A stretch of DNA of 64,000 nt from Rubrivivax sp. (GTDB lineage Bacteria; Pseudomonadota; Gammaproteobacteria; Burkholderiales; Burkholderiaceae_C). The notes beneath the pieces were generated by a model. That model saw only the letters and a program-made list of their open reading frames with translations, was not told the origin of the DNA and made no database searches. Position 1 is the first letter of the stretch. Each line of letters begins with the position of its first letter. Both the position numbers and the translations under genes were made by a program. This document shows, piece after piece, positions 1 through 8,735 of this stretch. Where the stretch lies: contig JADCGP010000039.1 of the NCBI GenBank assembly GCA_020248915.1, forward strand, positions 1 to 64,000, given 5' to 3'.

Positions 1-1
1 G

Positions 2-109
2 GCCTCGTCCTATCTGAAGCATTACCTCGGCTGGTTCCGCACCCTCGACCTCTCCCGAGCCCCGGCGCTCACCCCGCCGGCGATGCTGGCGCTGGCCGTC
101 GGGGTCTGA
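2..109 (+). CDS. C-terminal tail of a probable IS1595/ISXO2-like transposase (cut by window edge)
   Basis: An open frame enters from the left edge in frame 2 and ends at a TGA at 107-109; only about 35 residues are visible, containing YLKHYLGWFRTLD and ending TPPAMLALAVGV. A tail of the type YLxxYLGWxRxLD followed by a short Ala/Leu-rich stretch is, from memory, typical of ISXO2-like (IS1595 family) transposases, so an insertion sequence may flank the EPS locus on the left. Neither terminal inverted repeats nor the catalytic part can be seen. It is too short for a firm call and could be another protein. Confidence 0.4.
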   Translation, partial: ASSYLKHYLGWFRTLDLSRAPALTPPAMLALAVGV

Positions 110-172
110 GGGCATCAACACTCAACGCGAATAGCGCCCAATTATGATCCAGCATCGAAGGCTCCAGACCTC

Positions 173-1369
173 ATGAAGGCAGCGCTGCTCTGTTCGGGCC
201 TCGGCCACATCCACCGCGGGCACGAGGTCTTCGCGCGCGACCTGCACACGCTGCTGCGCGGCCGCCTGGACATCACGCTGTTCAAGGGCGGCGGGCCGCC
301 GGCTGCGGGCGAGGTGGTGGTGGACGCGCTGTCGCGGCTGTCGCCGCTGCTGGCCGACGTGCACCTGCCGGTGTCGCCACGCTGGATGGAGGCCGCGCGC
401 GAGCAGGAGCGCATACGCATCGAGGGCGAGACCTTCGCCTACGCCGCGCTGAAGCCGTTGCTCGAGGGCGGCTACGACATCGTCCACTGCCTGGAGCAGG
501 AGGTGTGCAACGTCGTGTTCGACAACCGCCACCTGTTCCGCCGCCCGCCCAAGGTGGTGTTCTCCAATGGCGGCGCGATCCCGGCGGCAGACCTGCCGCG
601 CTGTGACTTCGTGCAGGAGCACACCCCGTACAACCAGCGCCGCAGCGATCGCAGGCGCGCCTTCATGATCCCGCACGGCGTGGACCTGCGGCGCTTCCGT
701 CCGGGGCTGCAGAGCGACTTCCGCGCGCGGCATGGGATACCTGCCGATGCGTTCCTGGCGCTCAGCGTGGGCACCATCTGCCACTGGCACAAGCGCATGG
801 ACCACGTGATCCGCGAGCTCGCGCCGCTGGCCGACGTGCACCTCGCAATCGTCGGCCAGGAAGCGCCCGACTCCGCCGCGATCAAGGCCCTGGGACGCGA
901 GTTGATGGGAGACCGCATCACCTTCACGACCCTGCCGCACGACGATCTTCCGATGGCCTACGCGGCAGCCGACGTGTTCGTGCTCGGCTCGCTGTTCGAG
1001 ACCTTCGGCATCGTCTACATCGAGGCCATGGCGATGGGCCTGCCGGTGGTGTGCACCCGCCACGAGAACCAGCGCTCCATCGTGCAGCAGGGCATCTTCG
1101 TCGACATGGCTTCCCAAGGCGCCCTGACGGCAGCGCTGCGCCAGCGCGATCCAGCGCATCTGGCCCGGCTGGGCGCGCGGGGCAGGCAGATCGTCGAGCG
1201 CGAGTTCGACCTCGCGGGCCTCGCGGACCGGTACCTCGACGCGTACCGGCGCATCGCCGCAGCGCCGTCTTCGCTGCCCGGCTACGGCTGGAAGACGCGC
1301 TTGCGCGCGAACGTGGCCAACGGCTTGCGCAGCGTCTGGCGCACCGGCCGCGGCTGGGTCGCGCGCTGA
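173..1369 (+). CDS. Glycosyltransferase family 4 (GT-B fold)
   Basis: A 398-residue GT-B glycosyltransferase, probably transferring a sugar from a nucleotide donor to a lipid-linked EPS or LPS intermediate at the cytoplasmic face of the membrane. The C-terminal half carries the GT4 donor-binding pattern: HGVDLRRFRP near residue 165, then FETFGIVYIEAMAMGLPVV near residues 275-295, the E-x7-E type signature. It starts at ATG 173, with no strong Shine-Dalgarno sequence. It is the only forward gene left of the EPS operon and converges on the deacetylase with a 7-bp gap, so it is transcribed separately. No exosortase-associated subfamily is recognised; donor and acceptor cannot be assigned. Confidence 0.85.
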   Translation: MKAALLCSGLGHIHRGHEVFARDLHTLLRGRLDITLFKGGGPPAAGEVVVDALSRLSPLLADVHLPVSPRWMEAAREQERIRIEGETFAYAALKPLLEGGYDIVHCLEQEVCNVVFDNRHLFRRPPKVVFSNGGAIPAADLPRCDFVQEHTPYNQRRSDRRRAFMIPHGVDLRRFRPGLQSDFRARHGIPADAFLALSVGTICHWHKRMDHVIRELAPLADVHLAIVGQEAPDSAAIKALGRELMGDRITFTTLPHDDLPMAYAAADVFVLGSLFETFGIVYIEAMAMGLPVVCTRHENQRSIVQQGIFVDMASQGALTAALRQRDPAHLARLGARGRQIVEREFDLAGLADRYLDAYRRIAAAPSSLPGYGWKTRLRANVANGLRSVWRTGRGWVAR

Positions 1370-1376
1370 GTCGTGC

Positions 1377-2333
1377 TCACCGGCCGGCCAGCAGGTTGTG
1401 CGCCAGCTGGGCTCCGAAACCGAGCCGCGTGCGCCGCCATGGCGTGAAGCGCGGCAACTCGTGCCAGGGGCTCGCACTCGTCACCGCGCCAGGGGAGGTC
1501 GAGAACGCAGCCTCGAACCCGAGGCGCCGGACCAGGTCCACGTCGCGTGCGGCATAGTCGCTGCCGGGCTTGCCGTTGGGGTACGCAAACAGCGTGACGG
1601 GTGCGTCCGTCAGCTGTTCCAGTGCGCTGCGGCTGCCTGCGATCTCGTGCCCGGCTGCCGTCTCGTCCAGCGTGCACAGGATGGGATGGGTCTGCGTGTG
1701 CGCACCGATGCCCATGCCGCTGCGGTGCAACGCGCGGACCTGCTCGGAGGTCATCATCAGGTCGGCCGGCAGCTCGGCACGCAGCGCCCGGGCGATGCGC
1801 TCGACGGTCTCGAGCCGCTCACCCGGCGGAAGATACTTCGCGGCCAGCAACAGCCGCGGCAGCGCCGCGCGGCGGGACTCCAGGTCGGCCAGGCCTAGCC
1901 GGCCCGAGAGGCCGGGCAAGGCACCATCGCCCAGGTCGAGTCCGTCCACGCGGGCGCCACGCACCGCCTCGATGAGCGTGTCGTTCCACATCCGGCCGCC
2001 ATCGAGGAAGCCGGTGGCGACGAAGAACGTGGCGCTCAGGCCGTGCCGGCGCAGCACGGGCAGGGCCACGTCGTGGTTGTCGGCGTAGCCGTCGTCGAAC
2101 GTGATGGCCAGCGCCCCGGGTGGCAAGGTCTTCTCGCGAGCGCGACGCAGGGCCTCCTCCAGCGGCAGCACCACGAACCAACGCGCAAGCCAGCCGCAGA
2201 TGGCATCGAAGCGGGCACGGTCCACCTCGCCCGGGAACAGCGGGTCGGGCTGCTGCGTGACCCGGTGGAACATGAGCACGGTCAGACGCGCGGCCGCGCC
2301 GCCGCGGCCGAGCCAGCCAAACAACGGCCTCAT
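1377..2333 (-). CDS. Polysaccharide deacetylase (NodB/CE4 fold)
   Basis: A 318-residue CE4 polysaccharide deacetylase. The metal-site motifs are visible: TFDDGY at residues 78-83 and HTQTH at 212-216. The N-terminus (TVLMFHRV) is typical of the cytoplasmic or periplasmic EPS-associated deacetylases that remove N-acetyl groups from hexosamines. The track ORF extends to 2552, but ATG 2333 is the better start: it gives an ATGA overlap with the stop of the upstream O-ligase gene and begins right before the conserved domain. It is the last gene of the reverse EPS operon. This is a second deacetylase, distinct from the PEP-CTERM-locus deacetylase at 17189. Confidence 0.88.
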   Translation of the reverse strand: MRPLFGWLGRGGAAARLTVLMFHRVTQQPDPLFPGEVDRARFDAICGWLARWFVVLPLEEALRRAREKTLPPGALAITFDDGYADNHDVALPVLRRHGLSATFFVATGFLDGGRMWNDTLIEAVRGARVDGLDLGDGALPGLSGRLGLADLESRRAALPRLLLAAKYLPPGERLETVERIARALRAELPADLMMTSEQVRALHRSGMGIGAHTQTHPILCTLDETAAGHEIAGSRSALEQLTDAPVTLFAYPNGKPGSDYAARDVDLVRRLGFEAAFSTSPGAVTSASPWHELPRFTPWRRTRLGFGAQLAHNLLAGR

Positions 2334-3769
2334 CGGGGGTACCGGGCAGCCTGCTGTGGCGGAGCCGGGTGCCCCGGCAGCGCCGGCTGCGGCCGCGCGG
2401 GTGCCGCGCCAGGCACGTCCCCCGAACCGGCCTCCGGCCCAGCACCCGCCGAGCCCGACGGTGAGCTGGGGCTGGCAGCCCCGAGCCCGATCAGGTTGCG
2501 CCAAACACCGCCACGCGTGGGCTCGGTACGCCACGCCTCTCGCAGCACCCACATCCGGGCCAGCGCCACCAAGACCATCACGTAGTACGGGAAATCGTAG
2601 TAGGCCAGCTGCAGGAACGCACCGCCCACCGCATAGCCGGCGATGGACACCTGAGCCATTCCGCCCAGGTCACCCACCCAGCGGTGCTCGGGGCGGTGTC
2701 GCGCGTGCCGGCGCAGGCCATCCGCACCGAACCAGGTTGCAACCCAGATGCCCGTGAAGAGCGCCAGGCCGATGAAGCCGTGATGCCCGAGCACCTGGAA
2801 CCAGATGCTGTGCGCCACCGGGGTGCCGAAGCGCAGCCCGTAGGGCGAGTACTGCTCGAAGATCGGCGGGTAGGTGATGCTCAGCCCGATGCCGAGCGGA
2901 TGGCTCAGCGCCAGGTTCCACGACACCCACCACGCGCTGAAGCGGCCCAGGGCCGACGCATCCTCGCCGTAGGTTTCGATGGTTTCCATGCGCTGTATCC
3001 AGTGCTCGGGCATCGCGGCAAGCGCCAGCGCCGCCACGACCCCCAGCACCACGCCATCGCGCAGGCGGTTGTTGCCGCGCCACCAGATCACGATCGTCAT
3101 GGCCACGAGGGCCAGCAGCGCGCCGCGCGAATGCGACCCGAGAGCCGAGGCGGCACACAGGGCCATGCCTCCCAGCAGCATCCACGAGAGCCAGCGCTGA
3201 GTCACCTGCAGTTGGAGGAAGCGGAGCAGAGGGATCACCATGATGGTGGCCACCGCGAACTCGTTGTTGCCCTCGACCCACGAACCCGGGGGACCCCAGA
3301 CCCGGTAGTTGCCGGCATTGACCAGGGTGAACGCCCCGCCCTTGATGCTGAGCAACCCGATGGACATCGTCAGCACCCAGGCCAGGCAGAAGATCTGCTC
3401 CTTGGTACGGAACAGCGCCAGGCAGACAAGGACCATCAGGTTGACCTTGACGATCTTCTCCCACTGCGGCAACTGCTCCCAGGGGTCACGACCGGCAAGC
3501 CAGGTGAGCGTCACCCAGGCGGTGAAGATCACGAACAGCGTGACGGCCGGCCCCTTGAAGGGTGACTCCCGCTCGCGCGTGAACAGCACCCCGAGCAACG
3601 TGGCAAGCGCGGCGATCATCGCCACGGGGGCGTCGTACGCAAAGCCGTAGGTGTAGCGGTGCGGGTTCATCAGGCTCACCCACAACCACAGCAGCACGCC
3701 GATCCATGGCCGCCGCAGCGCCACGGCCGCCAGCACCAGAATCACGCTCATCAGGGCTATGTCACGCAT
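2330..3769 (-). CDS. Exosortase A system-associated O-glycosylation ligase / O-antigen polymerase-like (Wzy/WaaL superfamily)
   Basis: A 479-residue polytopic membrane protein with about ten hydrophobic segments and the large periplasmic loop of Wzy_C/O-antigen ligase proteins (after the GSHSRGALLALVAM segment). Features such as MNPHRYTYGFAYD near the N-terminus and WVEGNNEFA mid-protein fit the putative O-glycosylation ligase of exosortase A loci (TIGR03097 type). The role is polymerising the EPS repeat unit or transferring glycan onto another acceptor at the periplasmic face. ATG 3769 was chosen over the track start at 3820 because the first membrane helix begins there and it overlaps the upstream PaaK-like gene by 8 bp. 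Whether it is polymerase or ligase cannot be decided; no other Wzy candidate is seen in the operon. Confidence 0.85.
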   Translation of the reverse strand: MRDIALMSVILVLAAVALRRPWIGVLLWLWVSLMNPHRYTYGFAYDAPVAMIAALATLLGVLFTRERESPFKGPAVTLFVIFTAWVTLTWLAGRDPWEQLPQWEKIVKVNLMVLVCLALFRTKEQIFCLAWVLTMSIGLLSIKGGAFTLVNAGNYRVWGPPGSWVEGNNEFAVATIMVIPLLRFLQLQVTQRWLSWMLLGGMALCAASALGSHSRGALLALVAMTIVIWWRGNNRLRDGVVLGVVAALALAAMPEHWIQRMETIETYGEDASALGRFSAWWVSWNLALSHPLGIGLSITYPPIFEQYSPYGLRFGTPVAHSIWFQVLGHHGFIGLALFTGIWVATWFGADGLRRHARHRPEHRWVGDLGGMAQVSIAGYAVGGAFLQLAYYDFPYYVMVLVALARMWVLREAWRTEPTRGGVWRNLIGLGAASPSSPSGSAGAGPEAGSGDVPGAAPARPQPALPGHPAPPQQAARYPR

Positions 3770-5165
3770 GGCACGCCTCGCTCGCCGCTGCTGGCGCAGG
3801 TGCCACGCGGCTGACGACATAACGATACTTGCCGGACCGCTCGGGCTCGATGGCCGCCACAGGCTCGACGACGATGTTCACCTCGGCGCCCAGCCGGCGG
3901 CGGAAGGCCTCGACGATCTCGGCGCGCTGCGCGTCGCCGAACTCCGCCCCCGGCACCACCTGAACGCGCGTGAGCCCCAGACTCTCCTGCTCGATGCGGA
4001 AGCCCTGGATGCCCGGCAGGTCGCGCAGCACGTAGATCAACGCCAGCCCGTGCATCACCGTCCCGTCCGCCGCCACCACGAAATCGGTGCTGCGGCCCTG
4101 GATCTCGGCCAGCATCGGCAGCCCGCGGCCGCAGGGGCAGCGGGCGGTGCTGCGCACGGCCACGTCGCCGGTGCGGTAGCGGATGAACGGGAAGTCGCGC
4201 GTGGCCAGGTGCGTGACGACGATCTCGCCGGGCTCGCCGTCGGGCACCGGGCGGCCGTCGGCGTCGACGAGCTCCACGATCACGTCCTCGGCCGTGAGGT
4301 GCATGCCGCCCTCGGGGCACTCGTGGGCGATGAAGCCGGCGTCGCGCCCGCCGTAGCCGTTGGCCACGCGGCATCCGAACACCCGCTCGATGGCCTGGCG
4401 CTGGTGGTCGTACAGGCGCTCGCTGGTGCAGAAGGCCACGCGGATGCCCAGGTCGTGCACGGGCACGCCGCGCCGCTCGGCGTGCGCCGCGATGTGCGAC
4501 AGCGCCGAGGGGTAGCCGAACAGCATGCGCGGCCGTCGCGCCCGGATGCGCGCCACGAACCCGTCGAGCCTGCTCTCGCTCATCTCGAAGGCGGGCAGCA
4601 GCTCGGTGCGCATCAGCCGGTCGCGCCAGCGGCGCAGCCGGTCCTGCGCGCCCAGCTCGATGGGCGAGCCCCAGACCACGATCTCGGGGTCGCCGATGTC
4701 CACGCCCCACCAGCGCGTGGCACGCCACTTGGCCGCCACGTCGTGGCTGACGCGCTCGGTGCCGATGAAGAACACCAGCGGCTCGCCCGACGAGCCGCCG
4801 GTATTGAAGCGGGCGAGGCCCCGCGCCTGCCGGTGCTTCATCTGCGCGGTGTGGGCGCGGATGTCGGCCTTGGTGAGCAGCGGCAGGGCCTCGAGGTCTT
4901 CGAGGCGCGTCACGGCGCGCGGGTCGAAGCCGAGGCGGCGAAACAGGTCCTGGTAGTAGGGCACGCCGTCGGCGCACTCGGCCAGCAGGCGCCGCAGCCG
5001 ATCGAGCTGCAGGTCGCGCAGGCGCTCGGCCGGCCACCACTGGCTGCGCTCGAGCGCGCGGCGCACGGCCACGGTGTCGTGCCGCTTCAGCCTCTCCTGC
5101 AGCGGAAAGGCCACGCCGGCCACGAAACGGGTGTACGGCCCGCAGGCCGACGCGGCGGCGGTCAT
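3762..5165 (-). CDS. Phenylacetate-CoA ligase-like (PaaK/CapK family) adenylate-forming protein
   Basis: A 467-residue member of the PaaK/CapK branch of adenylate-forming enzymes. Visible are the phosphate-binding loop-like NTGGSSGEPL near residue 107, the central YPSALSHIA region, YGGRDAG around residue 270, and the RYRTGD box with a following CPCGRG Cys pair. Such proteins often sit in capsule and EPS clusters (CapK), where they are thought to activate a carboxylic acid, though substrates are mostly unknown. ATG 5165 gives an ATGA overlap with the upstream glycosyltransferase stop; the longer track ORF has a compositionally biased, unconvincing N-terminus. No dedicated acyl carrier protein or acyltransferase lies next to it, so the fate of any acyl-adenylate is open. 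Confidence 0.85.
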   Translation of the reverse strand: MTAAASACGPYTRFVAGVAFPLQERLKRHDTVAVRRALERSQWWPAERLRDLQLDRLRRLLAECADGVPYYQDLFRRLGFDPRAVTRLEDLEALPLLTKADIRAHTAQMKHRQARGLARFNTGGSSGEPLVFFIGTERVSHDVAAKWRATRWWGVDIGDPEIVVWGSPIELGAQDRLRRWRDRLMRTELLPAFEMSESRLDGFVARIRARRPRMLFGYPSALSHIAAHAERRGVPVHDLGIRVAFCTSERLYDHQRQAIERVFGCRVANGYGGRDAGFIAHECPEGGMHLTAEDVIVELVDADGRPVPDGEPGEIVVTHLATRDFPFIRYRTGDVAVRSTARCPCGRGLPMLAEIQGRSTDFVVAADGTVMHGLALIYVLRDLPGIQGFRIEQESLGLTRVQVVPGAEFGDAQRAEIVEAFRRRLGAEVNIVVEPVAAIEPERSGKYRYVVSRVAPAPAAASEACHA

Positions 5166-6439
5166 CGCGCCACCTCCTCGTGCAGGGCCGCGGCAGCGCC
5201 CTGCCCCGCGCGCGCCAGCGCAAGGAACTCGGCCTCGAGGTCGTCGATCCGCCGATCCCAGGTGTTGGCCTCGGCGTGGCGGCGCAGCGCGCCGCGGTCC
5301 CATGGGCGCGCCAGCGCCTCGTGCAGGGCCGCCTCGAGGGCCGGCGCGTCGCCGAAGGGCACCACGGTGCCCAGCTCGGGCCGGCACACCACCTCGGCGT
5401 TGCCGCCGACGTCGGTGGCCACCACCGGCAGGCCGCAGGCCATGGCCTCCAGCAGCACGTTGGCCCAGCCCTCGTTGCGCGTGGGCAGCACGAAGACGTC
5501 GGCGGCCGAGAGCACGCCGGCCAGCGCGTCGGGCTCCAGCGGGCCGGTGAAGCGCACGCAGTCCTGCAGGCCCAGCTCGCGCACCTGGGCCTGCAGGCGC
5601 GCGGTCCAGTCGCCTTCGGGGCTGGGGCCGCCCACCACGAGGTAGTGCAGCCCGGGCCAGCGCATGCGCAGCGCGGGCAGCAGCTCGATCACGCGGTGGA
5701 AGCCCTTGCGCTCGACCAGGCCGCCCACGGTGACGAGCACCGGCGCGTCGGCCGGCAGCCCGAGCCGCTCGCGGCAGGCGGCTCGCGGCTGCGGCGCAAA
5801 GCGCAGCAGGTCCACGCCGTTGCCCACCACGCGCGTGCGCTCGGGCGGCACGCCGAGCTGCAGCGCCAGCCGGCGCAGCGAGTCGGAGACGGCGAACACG
5901 CGCTGCACGCCGGCCAGCGCCTGCTGCAGACGCGGACGCAGCACGGGGTCGGCCGCGTGGCGCGCCTCGGTGCCGCGCAGCGTCACCGTCACGGGCACCC
6001 CGAGCCAGCGGCCGAGCAGCATCGCCGCGTGGCCGTCGGGATAGCCGAAGTGCGCGTCGATCACATCCAGCCTGCCGGCGCGGTGCAGCGCGCGCATGCG
6101 CGGCAGCGCGCCCAGCGCCATCAGCAGGCCGTCGAGCCGGCGCAGCACGAGCGGCAGCGAGAAGAAGCGCGGGTACCAGACGTCGAAACCGCGCTGGCGT
6201 TCGTGCCGCGGCGCGCCCGGCCGGCTGCCCGGCCGCAGCCGCCGCAGCAGCGTCTGGCCCGGGAACCAGGGCGTGGGTGCCACCACCGCCAGCGGCAGCC
6301 GCGCGCCGACGCGGAACGCCCGCTCGCGCACGAACAGCCCGGACCCCGGTTGCAGTGCGCTCGGGAACAGGCTCGACAGCACGACGACGTGGGGGCCGTC
6401 GGATGGCGGCCTCGGCGGGGCGGTCACGGCGACAGGCAT
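5162..6439 (-). CDS. Glycosyltransferase family 4
   Basis: A 425-residue GT-B glycosyltransferase of the EPS operon. Motifs include an N-terminal SSLFPSALQPGSGLFVRERA segment (common in GT4 EPS enzymes), DAHFGYPDG near residue 140, GNGVDLLRF near 230, and the donor-site signature RNEGWANVLLEAMACGLPVVAT near 340. Start ATG 6439 was chosen because the encoded N-terminus immediately precedes the first Rossmann strand; the track ORF to 7678 is an out-of-gene extension across the next gene. The gene lies 8 bp after the stop of the upstream glycosyltransferase and overlaps the PaaK-like gene by ATGA. Sugar specificity is unknown. Confidence 0.9.
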   Translation of the reverse strand: MPVAVTAPPRPPSDGPHVVVLSSLFPSALQPGSGLFVRERAFRVGARLPLAVVAPTPWFPGQTLLRRLRPGSRPGAPRHERQRGFDVWYPRFFSLPLVLRRLDGLLMALGALPRMRALHRAGRLDVIDAHFGYPDGHAAMLLGRWLGVPVTVTLRGTEARHAADPVLRPRLQQALAGVQRVFAVSDSLRRLALQLGVPPERTRVVGNGVDLLRFAPQPRAACRERLGLPADAPVLVTVGGLVERKGFHRVIELLPALRMRWPGLHYLVVGGPSPEGDWTARLQAQVRELGLQDCVRFTGPLEPDALAGVLSAADVFVLPTRNEGWANVLLEAMACGLPVVATDVGGNAEVVCRPELGTVVPFGDAPALEAALHEALARPWDRGALRRHAEANTWDRRIDDLEAEFLALARAGQGAAAALHEEVAR

Positions 6440-6447
6440 GGCGGCGC

Positions 6448-7671
6448 TCAGGCGGCAGCCGGCTGCCGCTGCGCAGCCAGACGTTCGAACACGGGCACGT
6501 AGTGCGAAGCCGAGCGGCGCCAGTTGCGCTCTTCCTCGACGAAGCGGCGTCCGGCGGCGCGCACGGCAGGCGCGGCGCCAGGCTGGGACAGCACCTCGGC
6601 CAGCGTGGTGGCCAGCGCCTGCGCGTCGCCGGCCGCGAACAGCCAGCCGGTCTCGCGGTGCCGGATCAGCTCGCGGTGGCCGCCCACGTCGCTGGCCACC
6701 AGCAGCCGCCCCTGCGCCATGGCCTCCAGCGGCTTGAGCGGCGTCACCAGGTCGGTCAGGCGCATCGGGTGGCGCGGGTACGCCAGCACGTCCACCAGGT
6801 CGTAGTAGCGCTGCACCTGATCGTGCGGCACGCGGCCCGTGAACACCACGCGCTCGGCCACGCCCAGGCGCTGCGCCCGGGTCCGCAGCGCTTCGTCCTG
6901 CGGGCCGCCGCCCACCAGCAGCAGGCGCACCTGCGGGCGCATGCGCGCCAGCGCCGGCAGCGCGTCGAGCAGCAGGTCCAGGCCCTCGTAGGCGTAGAAC
7001 GACCCGATGAAACCCACGACCTCGGCACCTTCCAGTCCCAGCCGGCGTTTCAGGTCGGGATCGGCTGCGCCGCCCAGCGTGAAGGCGTCGATGTCCACCG
7101 CGTTCGGGATCACCGTGACGCGGCCGGCGGCGATGCCGCGCTCGACGATGTCGCGCCGCAGCCCCTCGCAGATCGTGAACACGTGGTCGGCCTGGCGCAG
7201 TGCGCGCGTCTCCATCGCGCGCGTCAGCCGGTAGCGCAGGCTGCCCTCGGTGGTGGTGCCGTGGTCGACCGCGGCGTCCTCCCAGAAGGCGCGCACCTCG
7301 TAGACCATCGGGATGCCCAGGCGCCGGGCCACGCGCAGCGCGGGCAGCGCGTCCAGCACCGGCGAGTGGGCGTGGATCAGGTCGGGGCGCACGGCTGCCG
7401 CCACCGACTCGATGCGCGCGGCAAGCTGTCTCATCAGCGCCATCTCGTCGAGCCCCGGCACACGGCGCCCGCCGGGTGCGGCCGGCGTGCGATGGAAGTG
7501 CCAGCCGTCCACCGTCTCCTCCAGCGCCGTGCCGCCGGCAGCGTGCTTGGGGCTGGTCAGGTGGAAGGTCTCCCACCCGAGCGCGCGCTGCTCGCGCAGC
7601 AACGCCAGCGTGCGGAACGTGTACCCGCTGTGCAGCGGGATCGAGTGGTCGAGGACGTGGAGGATGCGCAT
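6448..7671 (-). CDS. Exosortase A-associated glycosyltransferase (TIGR04063 type, Daro_2409 family)
   Basis: A 407-residue GT4 glycosyltransferase. The N-terminus MRILHVLDHSIPLHSGYTFR is characteristic of the glycosyltransferase subfamily found only in PEP-CTERM/exosortase A EPS loci. Other visible motifs are HAHSPVLDALPAL, IPNAVDIDAF and the donor-site PLKPLEAMAQGRLLVASDVGG. It should add a sugar to the lipid-linked EPS repeat unit in the cytoplasm. The start ATG at 7671 directly abuts a tandem pair of GC-palindromic repeats, which separates it from the upstream methyltransferase by 158 bp, the largest gap inside this operon. Confidence 0.93.
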   Translation of the reverse strand: MRILHVLDHSIPLHSGYTFRTLALLREQRALGWETFHLTSPKHAAGGTALEETVDGWHFHRTPAAPGGRRVPGLDEMALMRQLAARIESVAAAVRPDLIHAHSPVLDALPALRVARRLGIPMVYEVRAFWEDAAVDHGTTTEGSLRYRLTRAMETRALRQADHVFTICEGLRRDIVERGIAAGRVTVIPNAVDIDAFTLGGAADPDLKRRLGLEGAEVVGFIGSFYAYEGLDLLLDALPALARMRPQVRLLLVGGGPQDEALRTRAQRLGVAERVVFTGRVPHDQVQRYYDLVDVLAYPRHPMRLTDLVTPLKPLEAMAQGRLLVASDVGGHRELIRHRETGWLFAAGDAQALATTLAEVLSQPGAAPAVRAAGRRFVEEERNWRRSASHYVPVFERLAAQRQPAAA

Positions 7672-7823
7672 TCAGCACCGCCCGGCCGGTCCGAAGGTGC
7701 TGAACGCCCCCTCGGGGGGCCGCGAACGAAGTGAGCGTGGGGGCATCATTTCAGCACCGCCCGGCCGTTCCGAAGGTGCTGAATGCCCCCTCGGGGGGCC
7801 GCGAACGAAGTGAGCGTGGGGGC
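7672..7823. repeat. Tandem pair of 73-bp palindromic intergenic repeats
   Basis: Two copies at 7672-7744 and 7751-7823 are identical at about 71 of 73 positions. Each begins with an inverted repeat (TCAGCACC ... GGTGCTGA), followed by a second palindrome (GCCCCC-TCG-GGGGGC) and the tail CGAACGAAGTGAGCGTGGGGG. This tail is familiar as a REP-like interspersed element in Burkholderiales genomes. The pair lies between two genes of the EPS operon on the reverse strand, where its hairpins could stabilise the transcript or partly terminate it. It has no coding potential that I trust. Confidence 0.85.
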
Positions 7824-7829
7824 TGCATC

Positions 7830-8735
7830 TCAGTCTGCGCGGCGCCGGAACACCAGCCAGAAGCCGAGCCAGGCCAGGTCTTCGTCGTCGAGCGCGCGAA
7901 ACGGCTCGGCCAGCATCGGACGCACCTGCGCCACCTCGGCCGGCGACGCACGCTCGGTGGGCTCGAGCCGGAGCACGTCCACCGGAAGCCGGGCGAGCAG
8001 TTCACGGTAGCGATCGACGCGCCAGCGATTGGGGAAGCCCTTGGCCGAGTACATCAGCTGCCACGTCGGCCGCGACCAGGCCAGGAAGTCGAGGCGGTTA
8101 CCGCGGTGCAGCCCGTGGCTGCGCAGGTCGACCAGGTGGATCGCAAGCGCCCCCGGCTTCATCGCGGCCACCATGTCGGCCAGGCTCGCCTCGAGGTCGT
8201 CCACGTGCTCGAGCACGGCTCGCGAGAAGACCAGGTCGATCTCGTGGCGCAGGCCGCTGGTGCCGCCCGGGCGCACGAGGTAGTCGATGCAGCCGGCACG
8301 CAGGCCGGCCTCGGGGTGGCGAGGGTCGGCGAACACGCCATCCAGGCGCTGCCGGGCCTGCAACGAGAGCCCGGGCCGCAGCGCCTGCATCGCCTCGACG
8401 TTCTTGGGCGAGAGCCGCACCAGCGGAAACCGGTCGATGCAGCGCACCTGCGGGGCTCCCCCGGCGATCATCAGCGCGGCCACGGCCGGCAGGTCGCCTG
8501 GGCCGTACTCGAGCAGGCTCTTGCCGTCGAGAAAGCCCTCGATGGCCGGGCGAGCGATGCCGAGCTTGTCGAAATACTCGTCGTAGCAGCGGTGCGCGTA
8601 CGCGGCGATGTCGGCGGCGCTCTCGGCCTCGCTGCCGCGGCCAGTCTGCCCGGTCAGGCGCACGTAGACGGCCGGCGCCAGCCGGGCCAGCTGGTTGCTG
8701 GCCACGGCCTTGGCGATGCGCACGATCTCAGACAT
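7830..8735 (-). CDS. SAM-dependent methyltransferase-like protein (class I)
   Basis: A 301-residue protein with a Rossmann-type methyltransferase core: LLEYGPGDLPAVAALMI near residue 70 resembles SAM motif I (E/DxGxG) and DLVFSRAVLEHVDDLE near residue 170 is a typical post-II motif. It may methylate a sugar or precursor of the EPS. ATG 8735 overlaps the AsnB-like stop by 8 bp, supporting translational coupling, and is preferred over the track start at 8810. The substrate is unknown; O-methylation of a hexose or uronic acid is a guess from context. The gene is followed by the tandem palindromic repeats. Confidence 0.75.
   Translation of the reverse strand: MSEIVRIAKAVASNQLARLAPAVYVRLTGQTGRGSEAESAADIAAYAHRCYDEYFDKLGIARPAIEGFLDGKSLLEYGPGDLPAVAALMIAGGAPQVRCIDRFPLVRLSPKNVEAMQALRPGLSLQARQRLDGVFADPRHPEAGLRAGCIDYLVRPGGTSGLRHEIDLVFSRAVLEHVDDLEASLADMVAAMKPGALAIHLVDLRSHGLHRGNRLDFLAWSRPTWQLMYSAKGFPNRWRVDRYRELLARLPVDVLRLEPTERASPAEVAQVRPMLAEPFRALDDEDLAWLGFWLVFRRRAD

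Noticed and set aside
144-176. Ten-codon leader ORF (ATG 144 to TGA 174-176) overlapping the first glycosyltransferase start
   Set aside because: No Shine-Dalgarno sequence and no sign of an attenuator; most likely chance.
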